From: Cruorifilaria tuberocauda
Lineage: Eukaryota; Nematoda; Chromadorea; Rhabditida; Onchocercidae
Reading direction: 5' to 3'
Assembly: GCA_013365365.1 (NCBI GenBank)
Contig: JABVXU010000019.1
Span: 310,001-374,000 of the forward strand
Length of the DNA: 64,000 nt
The translations under genes were made by a program, and so were the position numbers. Under the pieces are notes generated by a model, which made no database searches, was not told the DNA's origin, and saw nothing but the letters and a program-made list of their open reading frames with translations. This document shows positions 13,612 to 29,500 of this stretch, piece after piece. Position 1 is the stretch's first letter; the number at the start of each line of letters is the position of its first letter.

Positions 13612-15660
13612 TCATAACAACAACACAGCATTAATACAACCATCATTTTCAGGATGATTTGTTACTTGAGCATATTTTGCCCATACTACTTTACCACCTT
13701 GAGTAACCATACCAAGTTCCGATATATTCACCTGGAATTCGTTTATAAGCAATTAGTTTTTCATATAAACACTCGAAAAATATTATATATTAAGTAATTA
13801 AACCAATACAAGAAAAAACAAAAATGAAAATGCTCTTAAAATAAATTCTCACTCAAAAGTTAATTTCGATCTTGGGAATAATTTTAACAAATCAGCACCA
13901 TATGGCAAGTGCAAAAAAATGAAAAAAATTTAAGAGTAAGCATTTTACTTAAAAAAATCCGTTCAATTGGAATATTTATTCTCACTTCAATAATAGTTCC
14001 TTTTGTAATAACTCCCAATGATGTATACAATGAAGAAGACGGATTTTTCTTCACCCCAATAATGGGTAATTGAAACGTCGTTTGCAACTCAGGATGAGTT
14101 ACATGAGCCTGCAAATATTATATTCACCTCGATTATTGATGATTAGTGAGGAAAAGAATCAGGAAAAAGAAATGAAAATAATAGCATCAATATCATAATT
14201 TTTTCTTGAACAATCATCCAAAAAACAATTTTCCTTGCATAACAAAAAACCAGCTCCCGATGAAAGTTGTGGTAACGAGAGAGAATTCATATTTTAATTC
14301 TGCACAGTAGGAAAATTTGCCTTTTTGAATCGTAAACCCATTGGTCTAATGAATCTTTCAAATTTCGCCGGTTTTCTCGTAAATGATTCACCAACGAAGG
14401 TAACCTTTGTAACCATACGTTTCCAACCTTTCCGACGAGTTTTTCCAGTTTTCACTACTTTGAAAGCCTCCGCATCACTCACAGCCTTAACTGCTGGTAT
14501 AGGCACTTGATATTTACCCTGAAAAACAATCGATTTCTTCAGCGAGCTTTGAAACAATCAAACCTCAATTGATTTGCAAGAAATCTTCAAGATTTCTGCC
14601 AACAATCAATCACAGAAATAATAAATATGTTTCTCCAGTGATTTAATAGAAGATGAAATATTCTAAAGGAATATCACCGGAAACTTTCGCATTGTATAAG
14701 AGAAACAATATACTCACCGCTTTCTCTTTCCGTTTTTGTTTAATCATTGATGAAAGTACTTTACCAGTTGTTTGTTGCTGCCTGTCTAGCAGATATGCTG
14801 GCACTACGCCTTTGTCGGGTTCCTCACTTGTTCCTGTTTGCTGTTTCTCTTCATGCTGTCGCAGCAGCCGACGCATCTCTACCTAAAACAGATATTTGAT
14901 TAGAAAGCAAAAAGTAGTTTATGACCTTGAACTCACAATTTAACAATGATGCACCAAACCAACCTTTTCAGCATAACGTTTTTTATGGTACAATTTAGCC
15001 TTTCGACCGCGGATTTTCTTCGCATATTGAGAACGTTCATGTCCAGCTCGGGCATTACGTTTCCTCCTGCAATTATTAAAAACATGATAAAGTGATTATA
15101 ATTTCCAATTTATATTATGCCTTCACCATAAGGAAATAATCCACAATAATTCAATGTTAAAATATTGTTTTATGTTCAAAAGGACGTTTACGTTAAATAA
15201 TGCGAATACATCATTACTAATATAAAGGTGTTGTCTTCCCCCTCTATCGGTTTTATTGATTCAGGTAAACAGGATGGGCAACTAAAACAGAGATTTAGAA
15301 GTGTCTGTAAAAAACTTGAAATACAGGAAACCGTAAATAAACAATATATAATAAATTCCTCACAATCTTTCTTCATAGTCCAATCGACGTCCAACACGTT
15401 TACGATGGAGTTCGATATATTCGTTCTGTGGCTGCAAGAAAATAACGTCATATTTTCATAAATGCTTAAACTACTATGAAATGGACTACTTTGATTGCAT
15501 ATAATAGATGCCTGCTTTTGTTGTAGAAATAGAAGAATGAAACATGTTTTGTCGCATACAGTGCCAGTGATTAAAACACTTTTAAATATCTAAGGAATAC
15601 CTTTGTAAAAATTTTATGTATTAAATAAGTAAAATTCCAAAATTTAAAATAACCAACCAT
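13612..15660 (-). CDS. NSA2: NSA2 ribosome biogenesis protein (TINP1 homologue)
   Basis: Seven coding exons on the minus strand: 15660-15658 (start codon only), 15431-15364, 15066-14964, 14882-14718, 14518-14321, 14108-13986, 13731-13612. The product is about 259 residues, matching the ~260 of eukaryotic NSA2. Diagnostic segments are [19 protein letters not shown] at the N-terminus, [92 protein letters not shown] and a C-terminal [22 protein letters not shown]2 acts in nucleolar/nuclear pre-60S maturation (family knowledge). Two oddities: the first coding exon carries only ATG before a GTTGGT donor, and the intron after RFKK uses a GC donor (AAG|GCAAAT at 14320), because the conserved RFKK-AHVTHPE junction leaves no alternative. 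Confidence 0.95.
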
Positions 15661-17152
15661 GGTGAAGAGCAACCGCAGTTGCACACAAATTCACTTTTCA
15701 ACAAGTCTGAAGAAAAAAAATAAAAGCAAGCAAAATTTCATAAAAAAATTTTCATATTCATAAATTCCATAAAAAATTTTAAAGCCTTAATACTAATATT
15801 ACCACCATTTGTATTCTTATGAACTGCAGGCAAAATTAGAACCAAAATTTTAATGTTTTGTCAATTTCCCCATGATGGCCGCCGCCAAAATAAGAAAACT
15901 AGAAACAGCTTGATTGAATATGTCTTTTCTACTAATATCTATTTCCTTAGATCCAAAAACTATATTCAGCAGCTTTTGTTCCTGAAATCCCAGCCGAATA
16001 TACCGACATAATTCGAAAATTATTCAAAAAAAGAATCATTTGGACAGTACAGCAGAAACATTTAGTTCAGGGATCAGGAAAGAACAGATATTCCAACTGA
16101 ATGTTTTATTGAAATCGTTTAAACCTCGATAACACAGATATATTCAAATCACGTTGTCATTCTCACAGAAAAAAGAATACACACTTAATAGATCAACTAA
16201 TTCACAGTGCTATTCCTCACACTTTAATTTGAAAGAAAAAGTTACAAATTTTTATTTTTTCACCTTTTAACATATGAAAAATTGACAAATTGACCAAACA
16301 ACTATATTATGGCGAAAACATGCCAAAAAACCGTAATTCCACGTCAAAATATTCTCAAAAAACAGGAAATCTGATTGAAAGCACTATCAGAAACCGGAAT
16401 TTGATAGCTGAGACAGTTGGAGGAACTTATCGCTCCTCCCTAATTCTAAAACATTTTCCTATTAAAAACTGAAAAATTCTCCTTCCCTGCACGACCTACC
16501 ATTCTCGGACAGCAATCGATTTCAGATGAAACCGTTATTCTTATCTTTTTTTCTCCATAACAAGCACCAGAATAATAACATACAAATATTATCTAGCTAC
16601 GAAAATTTCAAATAAAAATACTTCCATCCTTTCTAACATCTTCCAATAAGTTACCAAAAACAATCCTGACAAAAAATCTAGTATTTCTTCCAAAGAAGGA
16701 ACTTTTAAAAATCCTTTTCCTATCAATCTCTGTCTAAAAAACAATTTAAGAATAATAAAAATACTTCCATTACTTTCAAAGTAATCTGAATGTACACTCT
16801 CTGACACTACATGACGAAATTTGATCTCATACTATATCCCGAAAATATAATTAAAATATTCATTGATCAAAAATCTCCTAGCATAATCCCTCACATTCAC
16901 TTTGATGATGCGTTCCAAAAATCCTCATTACTCGGATACGATCACAACCTCCTACAAGCTTGAAACTGAAACACAGAAGAACAGCGCGATTTCCTTCATT
17001 TGTTCCTACTAATCCTCTGGAATCTTCCTTCTGCTTTCAATGAGGATTTTCTATTGTAGAAATATTAAAAAGGATGGACAATGAAGACGAAAAGAAAGCA
17101 TTTTTAAAAGAAAGTGATCACAAACACCAGTCTGCAGGCAACGAAAGCATTA
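15661..17152. other. Intergenic region, NSA2 upstream / HAPSTR1-like 3' flank
   Basis: About 1.5 kb of AT-rich sequence. Short open frames (for example 16290-16472 plus and 16589-16807 minus) show no family resemblance or splice logic. It presumably holds the NSA2 promoter and the 3' UTR of the HAPSTR1-like gene. Confidence 0.5.
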
Positions 17153-18422
17153 TTATGAGCGGAAAATCTTTTTGTAAGGAAACTCCGACGGCGAATGACG
17201 CCGTTTACGCCGTCGAAGAACTTGACGGGACAGAAAAGTGTTCAGTTCAGTATCCCGCTGTGGGCAGGCGACATTGGTAGGGATACACAACGCCTGAAAT
17301 CAGTCGAAGTTATAAATCCTTCTTTCCTTTTTATTGATATAAATATGTGATTCGCAACAAATCCAATCTTCATTATAATTCCAAACAGTATAAGTTTAGG
17401 GTATAGCTTCCGCTCTAGACAGCATAAGTTTAGGGAATATAATAAATTGCACATCAAACTAAACCATTAACTAAACAAGAAAAAAAAGACACAAATCGAA
17501 ATACTTTTCTTTTATTCTTCTTTTGAATGAATAGAATTAAAAGACTAGTTTAAAATTGCATAACGAACAAATACAAGATAAAAAAAATTACCAACCTGTT
17601 GAAAGAATGAAACCGCTGGACTATCAGTTTGCTCCGGAGTTGAACTCCGCGAACAATACCCGTATTCCGCAGCACAAACAATTTTTGATAATAATTTCCA
17701 GATATCATCAACAGAAACTCCATTATAACGACGCAAGGCATAAATTTCACGTGCAAGAGTTTGGCGACCCGCTAAATAACCTGAAAATGAATTCCTCCTT
17801 GTGCTTGATTAATGGAAGATTGGTTTCACCAATATTGCAAGTATTAAAATATTGTGATTCAATGTTAAATACATGGAGCTTTTTATACCAGAGTTGTGAC
17901 TTTGCAGTCAATGAGCAGTCGACAATTATAAATAACTTGTAATTTGTATAATTTTCTATTTTTTTAACTGTATAAATAGGATTACTTTACTGAGTAGAAT
18001 ACGTTGGTCTTCGAACAACTTAAGCTTAAGCATTCTCATTCAACGCTCGACACTACTTACTAATTTAAAGAGGATTTTGCATTAAAATCTGCTTTCAAGA
18101 AATTTCCAATTCCAAATAGCGTAATAAAAAAGAATCTACGAAATCAATTAATGTATTAAAGAGTTGGCAATCAATTTTTATGAAAATCTCATATCTCATA
18201 TCAATATTTCAAAGAAAAATCATAACTACCTCGATCATATGCTTTTTTCTTATGTTCAATACCACTTTTATAAAGTTGGGTGATAGATGCAGCAGCTGTT
18301 TGCATCGCCTTCCATGCTGGATTACGATATAGGAGTGTAACTGACTGCGCACAACTCTCAAAATCGTTCCACAGTAAATCATCACCTTCGTCATCTGAAC
18401 GCTTACCACCACATTCATTCAT
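17153..18422 (-). CDS. HAPSTR1 / C16orf72-like protein (HUWE1-associated stress-response protein)
   Basis: Three minus-strand exons, 18422-18230, 17780-17596 and 17293-17153, splice in phase to about 172 residues. The N-terminus is acidic (KRSDDEGDDLLWNDFE). A central helical core QTAAASITQLYKSGIEHKKK is followed by GRQTLAREIYALRRYNG and VDDIWKLLSKIVC, then an RSSTPEQTDSP linker and a C-terminus with LNTFLSRQVLRRRKRRHSP. The order AA-S/T-x-L-Y-K core, SSTP linker, LNTF motif and basic terminus matches my recollection of C16orf72/HAPSTR1, a conserved nuclear partner and substrate of the ubiquitin ligase HUWE1. RRRKRRHSP is a plausible nuclear localisation signal. Exon 2 could read through to a stop at 17545, but CAG|GTTGGT followed by TTTCAG|GCG gives the conserved tail. 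The identification rests on motif order, not alignment. Confidence 0.78.
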
Positions 18423-18453
18423 TGAGAAACCTAATTGTCACCGGCAAAAATCT
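18423..18453 (-). promoter_or_regulatory. Splice acceptor just upstream of HAPSTR1-like ATG (candidate trans-splice site)
   Basis: On the minus strand, TTATTTCAG ends at 18452, leaving a 29-base leader before the ATG at 18422. In nematodes such a site is typical of spliced-leader addition, but it could equally be the end of a 5' UTR intron. Confidence 0.4.
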
Positions 18454-20062
18454 GAAATAATGAGGATTTGTCATTTCCTAAACGAGGATTATCCAACTTC
18501 GATTTATCGAAGCTACATCACCTGTGTGTTTAGATACAACAAAAGGATCAATAATCTGCTTATCTTTCAGCATCAAATCTACAGTCGTAATCCTGAAATC
18601 CATAATTAAAGATTTTCTAGAACAGATAAGTATCTAAAAACGCTGTTATTGCACGCATATAAATACTAATTGCAAGAGTTTCTCGTCTTAAATATATTGC
18701 ATATAAAAATTTCTCCTGAATTTGTTCTATTCATCAATAAACGAATCTTTCTTATTTTGACTGAAAACTAATAAAGTGGAAATATTTACAACTCTTATAT
18801 TACTTCGCAAGAAATCAATGCTTAGTATGATAAACAATTCCACCAGTTAAATTTATATCGACCACATTACTCCATGTGATATTTCATCAACCAATCGCCT
18901 AAAATAATCTAAAAATTAATCCTACCTCGGTAAATTTAAAATTTATATATAAAAGCTTTTTAAAATTATACGAAGACCCCTATGTTCCCACTAAGGACTT
19001 TATGATTGCGTCGAAACAAGATGTATAGCTTAAATTTCAGCTAATGAATCAATTAATTTAGAGATGACCAATAAAAGCTCAGATTTCTCTCAACCCAATT
19101 CGACCAACAAAATTTCAAAAAGAAATTAAAATCAAATACACTTAAGTGCTCAGAGAATTTAAATAATTTGATGTGCACAACTACTGTTCCAGTAGCGAAT
19201 GCGTGTCAGTAATGTAAACAAATACTGATAGTAAGAGGAGCAATTGACCCCACACCAGAAAAAATCGAAAAAAATCTAGTATTTGAGAGGCGGATTTACT
19301 CCTCGAAGAAAGCATCGCACCGAAGCTGAAGCGATACCCATATAATTCAACAATATAGACGGATGGCGAGCACCGACACAAGGAGTGATCTACGGATGTT
19401 CGCCCGCTACTGACATCTCACTATAGTTTTGCGCAAGTACCTCAATCTATTCTCACGTTCTCTTCTGTGGCCCGAGTATCCGAGACGCCATGCAACAATC
19501 GAACTCATCGCCTGTAGTTACCGGTGGCTCAGGAAGACGGTCATCTCCTCCCCGGCATACTATGGGAAGTACTTAATGCGAATCGACTAAACAAACTTTG
19601 TGAATCAGGCAAGAAAGACTTTTTCAGGGTTTTTTACCGAAACCAAGAGCAGAATGATATTCACGGGACTCCTGGCACATCCTTGTCGTGGTGCTTCATG
19701 TAAATTAGCACAAATGGATGGAACTTTTATTAAATGCATCGTATTTTTAAGACCACGTTAGGCAATTTAGGTCTAACAAATTTTATAATTTAATTATTCT
19801 CTAAATATTAAATCATATGTTATACGAGAAAATAATGAATCGAAAGAAAAACAGAAAATGGAAAGACGTGCTTTGTGAAAATAAGAGTTTTCGAATTCAG
19901 TCGAAAGTTGATGAATCAAAAAATTATGCATTATTTTCCCTATAGATGAATTTCGAACTGTTATGTTGTTTTCTCTACTTACTGAGAGGTACCAATATAA
20001 TGATTGATCACATAGTGATTGAATCACAGGAGTAATTTGGACATTATACAAGGAAAATGTAC
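18454..20062. other. Intergenic region with GC-richer segment around 19180-19700
   Basis: About 1.6 kb between the HADHA 3' end and the HAPSTR1-like gene. The part from ~19180 to ~19700 is visibly richer in G+C and CpG than the flanks and is a reasonable promoter candidate for the HAPSTR1-like gene. A plus-strand 28-codon frame begins at 19490 (starts MQQSNSSPVVTGG, ends TAA at 19576) and looks coding in composition, but I cannot attach further exons to it. The minus frame at 19794-20051 is HADHA 3' flank, not a gene. Confidence 0.4.
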
Positions 20063-25800
<5,738 letters not shown>

Positions 25801-25808
25801 TGGAAACT
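25801..25808 (-). promoter_or_regulatory. Acceptor site 6 bases upstream of HADHA ATG (candidate SL trans-splice site)
   Basis: On the minus strand, CTATTGCAG|TTTCCA|ATG places a splice acceptor six bases before the HADHA start. A leader this short is characteristic of nematode spliced-leader addition and supports the chosen start codon. Confidence 0.5.
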
Positions 25809-27860
25809 GCAATAGTAGAAAGTGAACTAATTCAATTCAATTCATTCTTTAATAGAACGATAACCACAAGTGATAACGAAACAAACTATCAAAATGAGAA
25901 AGATGAGAGAAGCTATTGCAAGCAGAATTTCATTTCCAGGTTTTATTGTTAGATTTTTTTCAATGACAAGATTCCAAGTCTCAATATTGTGTAATATTAT
26001 GACGATTATTTCTTAATTATAATCTCTTCGTTTCGCTTTCCTTTCATTCTTCTTTCGCCATTTTTTTATCTATTGTGTCTTTCTAATTCTTTAATCAAAA
26101 AAATTCGTTGAGAATCATTAAGTTAATCAGACTAACGTGTAGACCGTTCAATAAGTTGGAATTCTACCGATGAGTTCTTGTCTAACTAGCAGCTCCATCA
26201 AGAGAATAGTTGATCCAAGTGTTACGCAATAGATGATCAAAAAAATCATGAAAATAAAATACCGTAAAAAAAGAATTTCGTCGAACGCCATTATCGACAT
26301 ACAAATCCTTGATTCCTATCAAAAGATGAGGGATTCATGTTCAATCAGCAGTTTCACCAGGATATTCATGGGGAATATGAAAAGCTATCCGAAACCCACA
26401 CAACGGATGGATGATGTTATGAAAGATATAATCGAAGAAAAATTTTGGCAAATGATTTCTTTTGCGATGAACACTTCATGGGTCACCACTACTACTTAGA
26501 AAAAAGAAAAAAAGTCAGTTCATCGATGTCACTCAATCTCTCCAATCATTTCTTCCACTTGTTAAATATTCGAAGGAATTTTACTTCTCATTAGTTCCTC
26601 TTTCATATATCTTATTTCTGTTTTTGCTCTACTTCCATTTCTTCCACCAATGAAATGATTTCTCGGGTTATTATTGATGATAAATGTATCAGAGTGCCGC
26701 AAAGGTACAAAGTACACGCGAACGGATTACAACAACGAGATCGTCTATGTTATAACTACAACAGTTATTGATTGAATCGATCAATCTCGAGAAATGACGT
26801 GACTTCTCTTTTTCTTTCCTCTCATCTTTCTCTCCCTCGTAAATGAATTCTTATGAATTTTCCACTCCTAGTAAAAGATTAATCAGAATGAATATGAATT
26901 TTAGTAAAACAGTTTCCAGGAAATTTTTATTTTAAATTTTCTAATCAATAATTCAAATAAATTTATGATATGAGACGGAACATCATTCAATTGCATTCAT
27001 GATATCTTAATTTTTTACTACAAAATCTAAAATATGGCATGCCTTCTCATTACAACATAATCGTTATCATTATCACAATTATTCCCATCACTATATACAA
27101 TAATCATTTCCAAATTACCGTCATTATCAAGTTAACTTCATTGACGACATTGTAGCTTTCATCGCTGCGATGACTCGGGTCACATATGCAGAATTGAAGA
27201 GTTAGTAAGATTTTGTTCGGCGGGAAAGGAATACGTTAAGGAACAAACAGTTAAAGTACCGAAAATAGTATATCATTACCGCTTGATTTTTAATAAACAA
27301 ATAGAACGAAAGAATTTAAAGTGAACAACTTAGTCTAATTTTCCCGATCTTTCGCTTTCTTGACCTCTGTCATTATCTTCCAGATCTCTAGTACAGTCCT
27401 CTTCACCTGTCTGTTTGACCTCTACCAACGCCACTATATTAATGTAATGTATCCAAACGCGACTTCACTACTCCTATTTCATTTCATACTATGACAACAA
27501 CTTTCTCCATCTGTTAGAAAGTGTTAGAAAATTACAGTTACTGTCATTACTTCCACTCATCCATACGGAAATACGCAAATAGGTTGGGATAGTTATAGTT
27601 TTCGCAGCGAGTCTGAATAGTCGGTTTGATAGCGACCTGTTTCACGGGAACGTGTTGGCATCCAAATTTATTTTTGGAAGAGAACTTGGTGAGAGGGAGA
27701 GGAGAAATTTGAGGTATCTGCGATACTGCAGACGTCGTAGGTGTTGTTAGCTTAACTATTTGAAGGGAAATAGCAGGAGAAGTATTCTTGGTCTTGAAAC
27801 GCTGTGTAACATTTTACACGAATTTTAATTTCTTAATATGAAATTTATATTCTTTTCCAG
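25809..27860. other. Divergent intergenic region between HADHA and the small membrane-protein gene
   Basis: About 2 kb separating leftward HADHA from the rightward gene at 27894. No convincing exon is seen; the plus frame at 26233-26499 lacks splice sites and resemblance. A segment at ~27580-27790 is richer in G+C and purines (GAGAGGGAGAGG near 27690) and may be the promoter or 5' UTR of the downstream gene. Confidence 0.45.
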
Positions 27861-27893
27861 TACTGCTATTCGTTTACCTGTATCCGGAATCTA
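27853..27893 (+). promoter_or_regulatory. Acceptor and short leader before small membrane-protein gene
   Basis: TTCTTTTCCAG ends at 27860, followed by a 33-base leader and ATG at 27894. This is either the end of a 5' UTR intron or a trans-splice site. Confidence 0.4.
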
Positions 27894-28193
27894 ATGGTTG
27901 AATTGAGTGGTAGAAGCCCTCTTCAGCATAGCTTTGATAATTCAGTTTTTATTATACCAGCAGTGATCGTTGTTGCTATTGTAGGTTAGTTATTTCAAAA
28001 AAAAATTGCTATTTAATTCACTTCATTTAGAGGGCCTTTTATGCTATATGTTATTTAGCTATTGCCATTGAATTTCAGCTTTTCAATTTTAGCATTGGTC
28101 ACATACAAATTAACGAGTTCAATAAAATTGAAGCAAAAGCGCGAGGAAGAAAAAAGACGAAAACGAGAAGAGAAATCGAAAAGGAGAAGTTGA
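27894..28193 (+). CDS. 63-residue single-pass membrane protein with charged C-terminal helix (SMIM-like)
   Basis: Two exons, 27894-27984 and 28093-28193, join in phase 1 to a 63-residue protein ending in TGA. Residues 1-17 are polar and 18-34 form one hydrophobic segment (VFIIPAVIVVAIVALVT). Residues 37-63 are dominated by Lys, Arg and Glu and should form a charged helix (KQKREEEKRRKREEKSKRR). This layout resembles small integral membrane proteins such as SMIM15, but the sequence itself is not clearly any named family. The donor (G|GTTAG) and acceptor (TTTTAG|C) are standard. It is too short for ordinary ORF finding but is supported by the acceptor before its ATG, the composition and the stop after the basic tail. 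Confidence 0.6.
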
Positions 28194-29490
28194 TCCTCCA
28201 ATGAAAGAAGATTTAGACAAAAGATGTGTCGATACACTGTTACGAAGTGGGCTTCGGTGTAATTTTTTGTGATTCTCAATGATATTATTTCTTATGTATT
28301 CAAAATATTTTCCATAATTTTCGGGGATTTTCCGGAAAACATTATCAAAAAGATGTAAAAACAATAAGTGCTTACTGAGATTTAATAATTGTGAAGATTT
28401 TAGATTAATTATCATTCTTGTTGATCAACCTCAGTTTTTGCTGTGGTTGTGAAGGAGTAGCTATAAACCTTATTGTGTGATTTCCCGGAACAAGTTTTGT
28501 ATATTAAAGATTGTCGGTGTTATTTTAATACCATTCATTCTTTTGAAAGGTTTTTTTTGGGATTGTTTCGATTTCCTTTTTGTTGGTTTTATTATGTTTT
28601 TTCGTATTTATCCGTCTATTATCTTTTTGGTGCATGTCTGACATATCGGGGTACGGGTATGTTATGTTTATTAAATCTCAGCATTGGATGAAAATACGAA
28701 GAATTTAACTGCTCCATCTTCTACTCAGTTCATTAACAGTGACTGGATTTTTTTATTTCTTGTAACTAATTTTGAATTCCAAGTTTTTCCACTGCCTTAT
28801 TCGTCAGTGTTATTCTTGTATTCTGAGTCTTCATTTCACGCTAAATCTTTCATTTTCAAAAAATACATATGTGATATCAGCATAAAGATCTTTTTCCTCT
28901 ACGTTTTTTATTCTTTTATTTTTGTTTTCATATATTGCTGTAGTTTGCTGAAAAAATTTGATGGTGATCTCTTTTTTTCACACGTTTTCCGAATTTACCA
29001 GGAGTAAGAGGAATGCACGTAAATAATATTAAGGATTTGTAACTAGTATCACTATCAATATAACCAATTTTAAAGTTCACAAAAGTATAAGAGCGAGAGG
29101 TCGTTTGTTATTTCCTTTAGATAATTTAATAACAGCGAGTTATTTTACAATTGAGTTTAGGACGACTATTTCATTCTTTACTGAAGAGGGAATTTATCGT
29201 TGTTTTCGAGATTCTAGTAGTCCATATTTCTTGTATTCCATATCTTTTATTCTTTAAGTGACAATGTGCGAAATCATTGATTGAAGGAAACAAAGAAAAA
29301 TTTTGATGATATAACTTAATTTTAATCCTTACCTTTGATACTAAAGTATTGTTCGAAGTAATAAAACTTTCCCTCTGCTTCACAAAGTGGTATGTACATG
29401 TTGCTATGGTAATTAGAACTTTGAGTCAAATAAATTCCGCTTTCATACGCATCAATTTGTCTGACTTTGCGTTGAAATTGATCGAAAGTG
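28194..29490. other. Intergenic region between small membrane-protein gene and BBS9
   Basis: About 1.3 kb of AT-rich sequence. Plus frames at 28473-28691 and 28684-29007 are Phe/Ser-rich, as expected from random T-rich DNA, with no splice or family support. It likely contains a 3' UTR and the BBS9 promoter. Confidence 0.45.
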
Positions 29491-29500
29491 TATAGTTAGT

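Noticed and set aside
17074..17280. 68-codon plus-strand frame with a GTAGGG donor near its end
   Set aside because: It is antisense to the last HAPSTR1-like exon (17293-17153), whose minus-strand frame carries the conserved LNTF...RRRKRR tail.
17556..17942. 128-codon plus-strand frame
   Set aside because: Shadow of HAPSTR1-like exon 2 on the minus strand; no splice logic of its own.
26233..26499. 88-codon plus-strand frame
   Set aside because: Lys/Ile/Ser-rich chance frame in a divergent intergenic region, no acceptor, donor or family feature.
28684..29007. 107-codon plus-strand frame rich in Phe and hydrophobic residues
   Set aside because: T-rich DNA gives Phe/Leu/Ile runs; no signal, splice site or conserved motif supports it.
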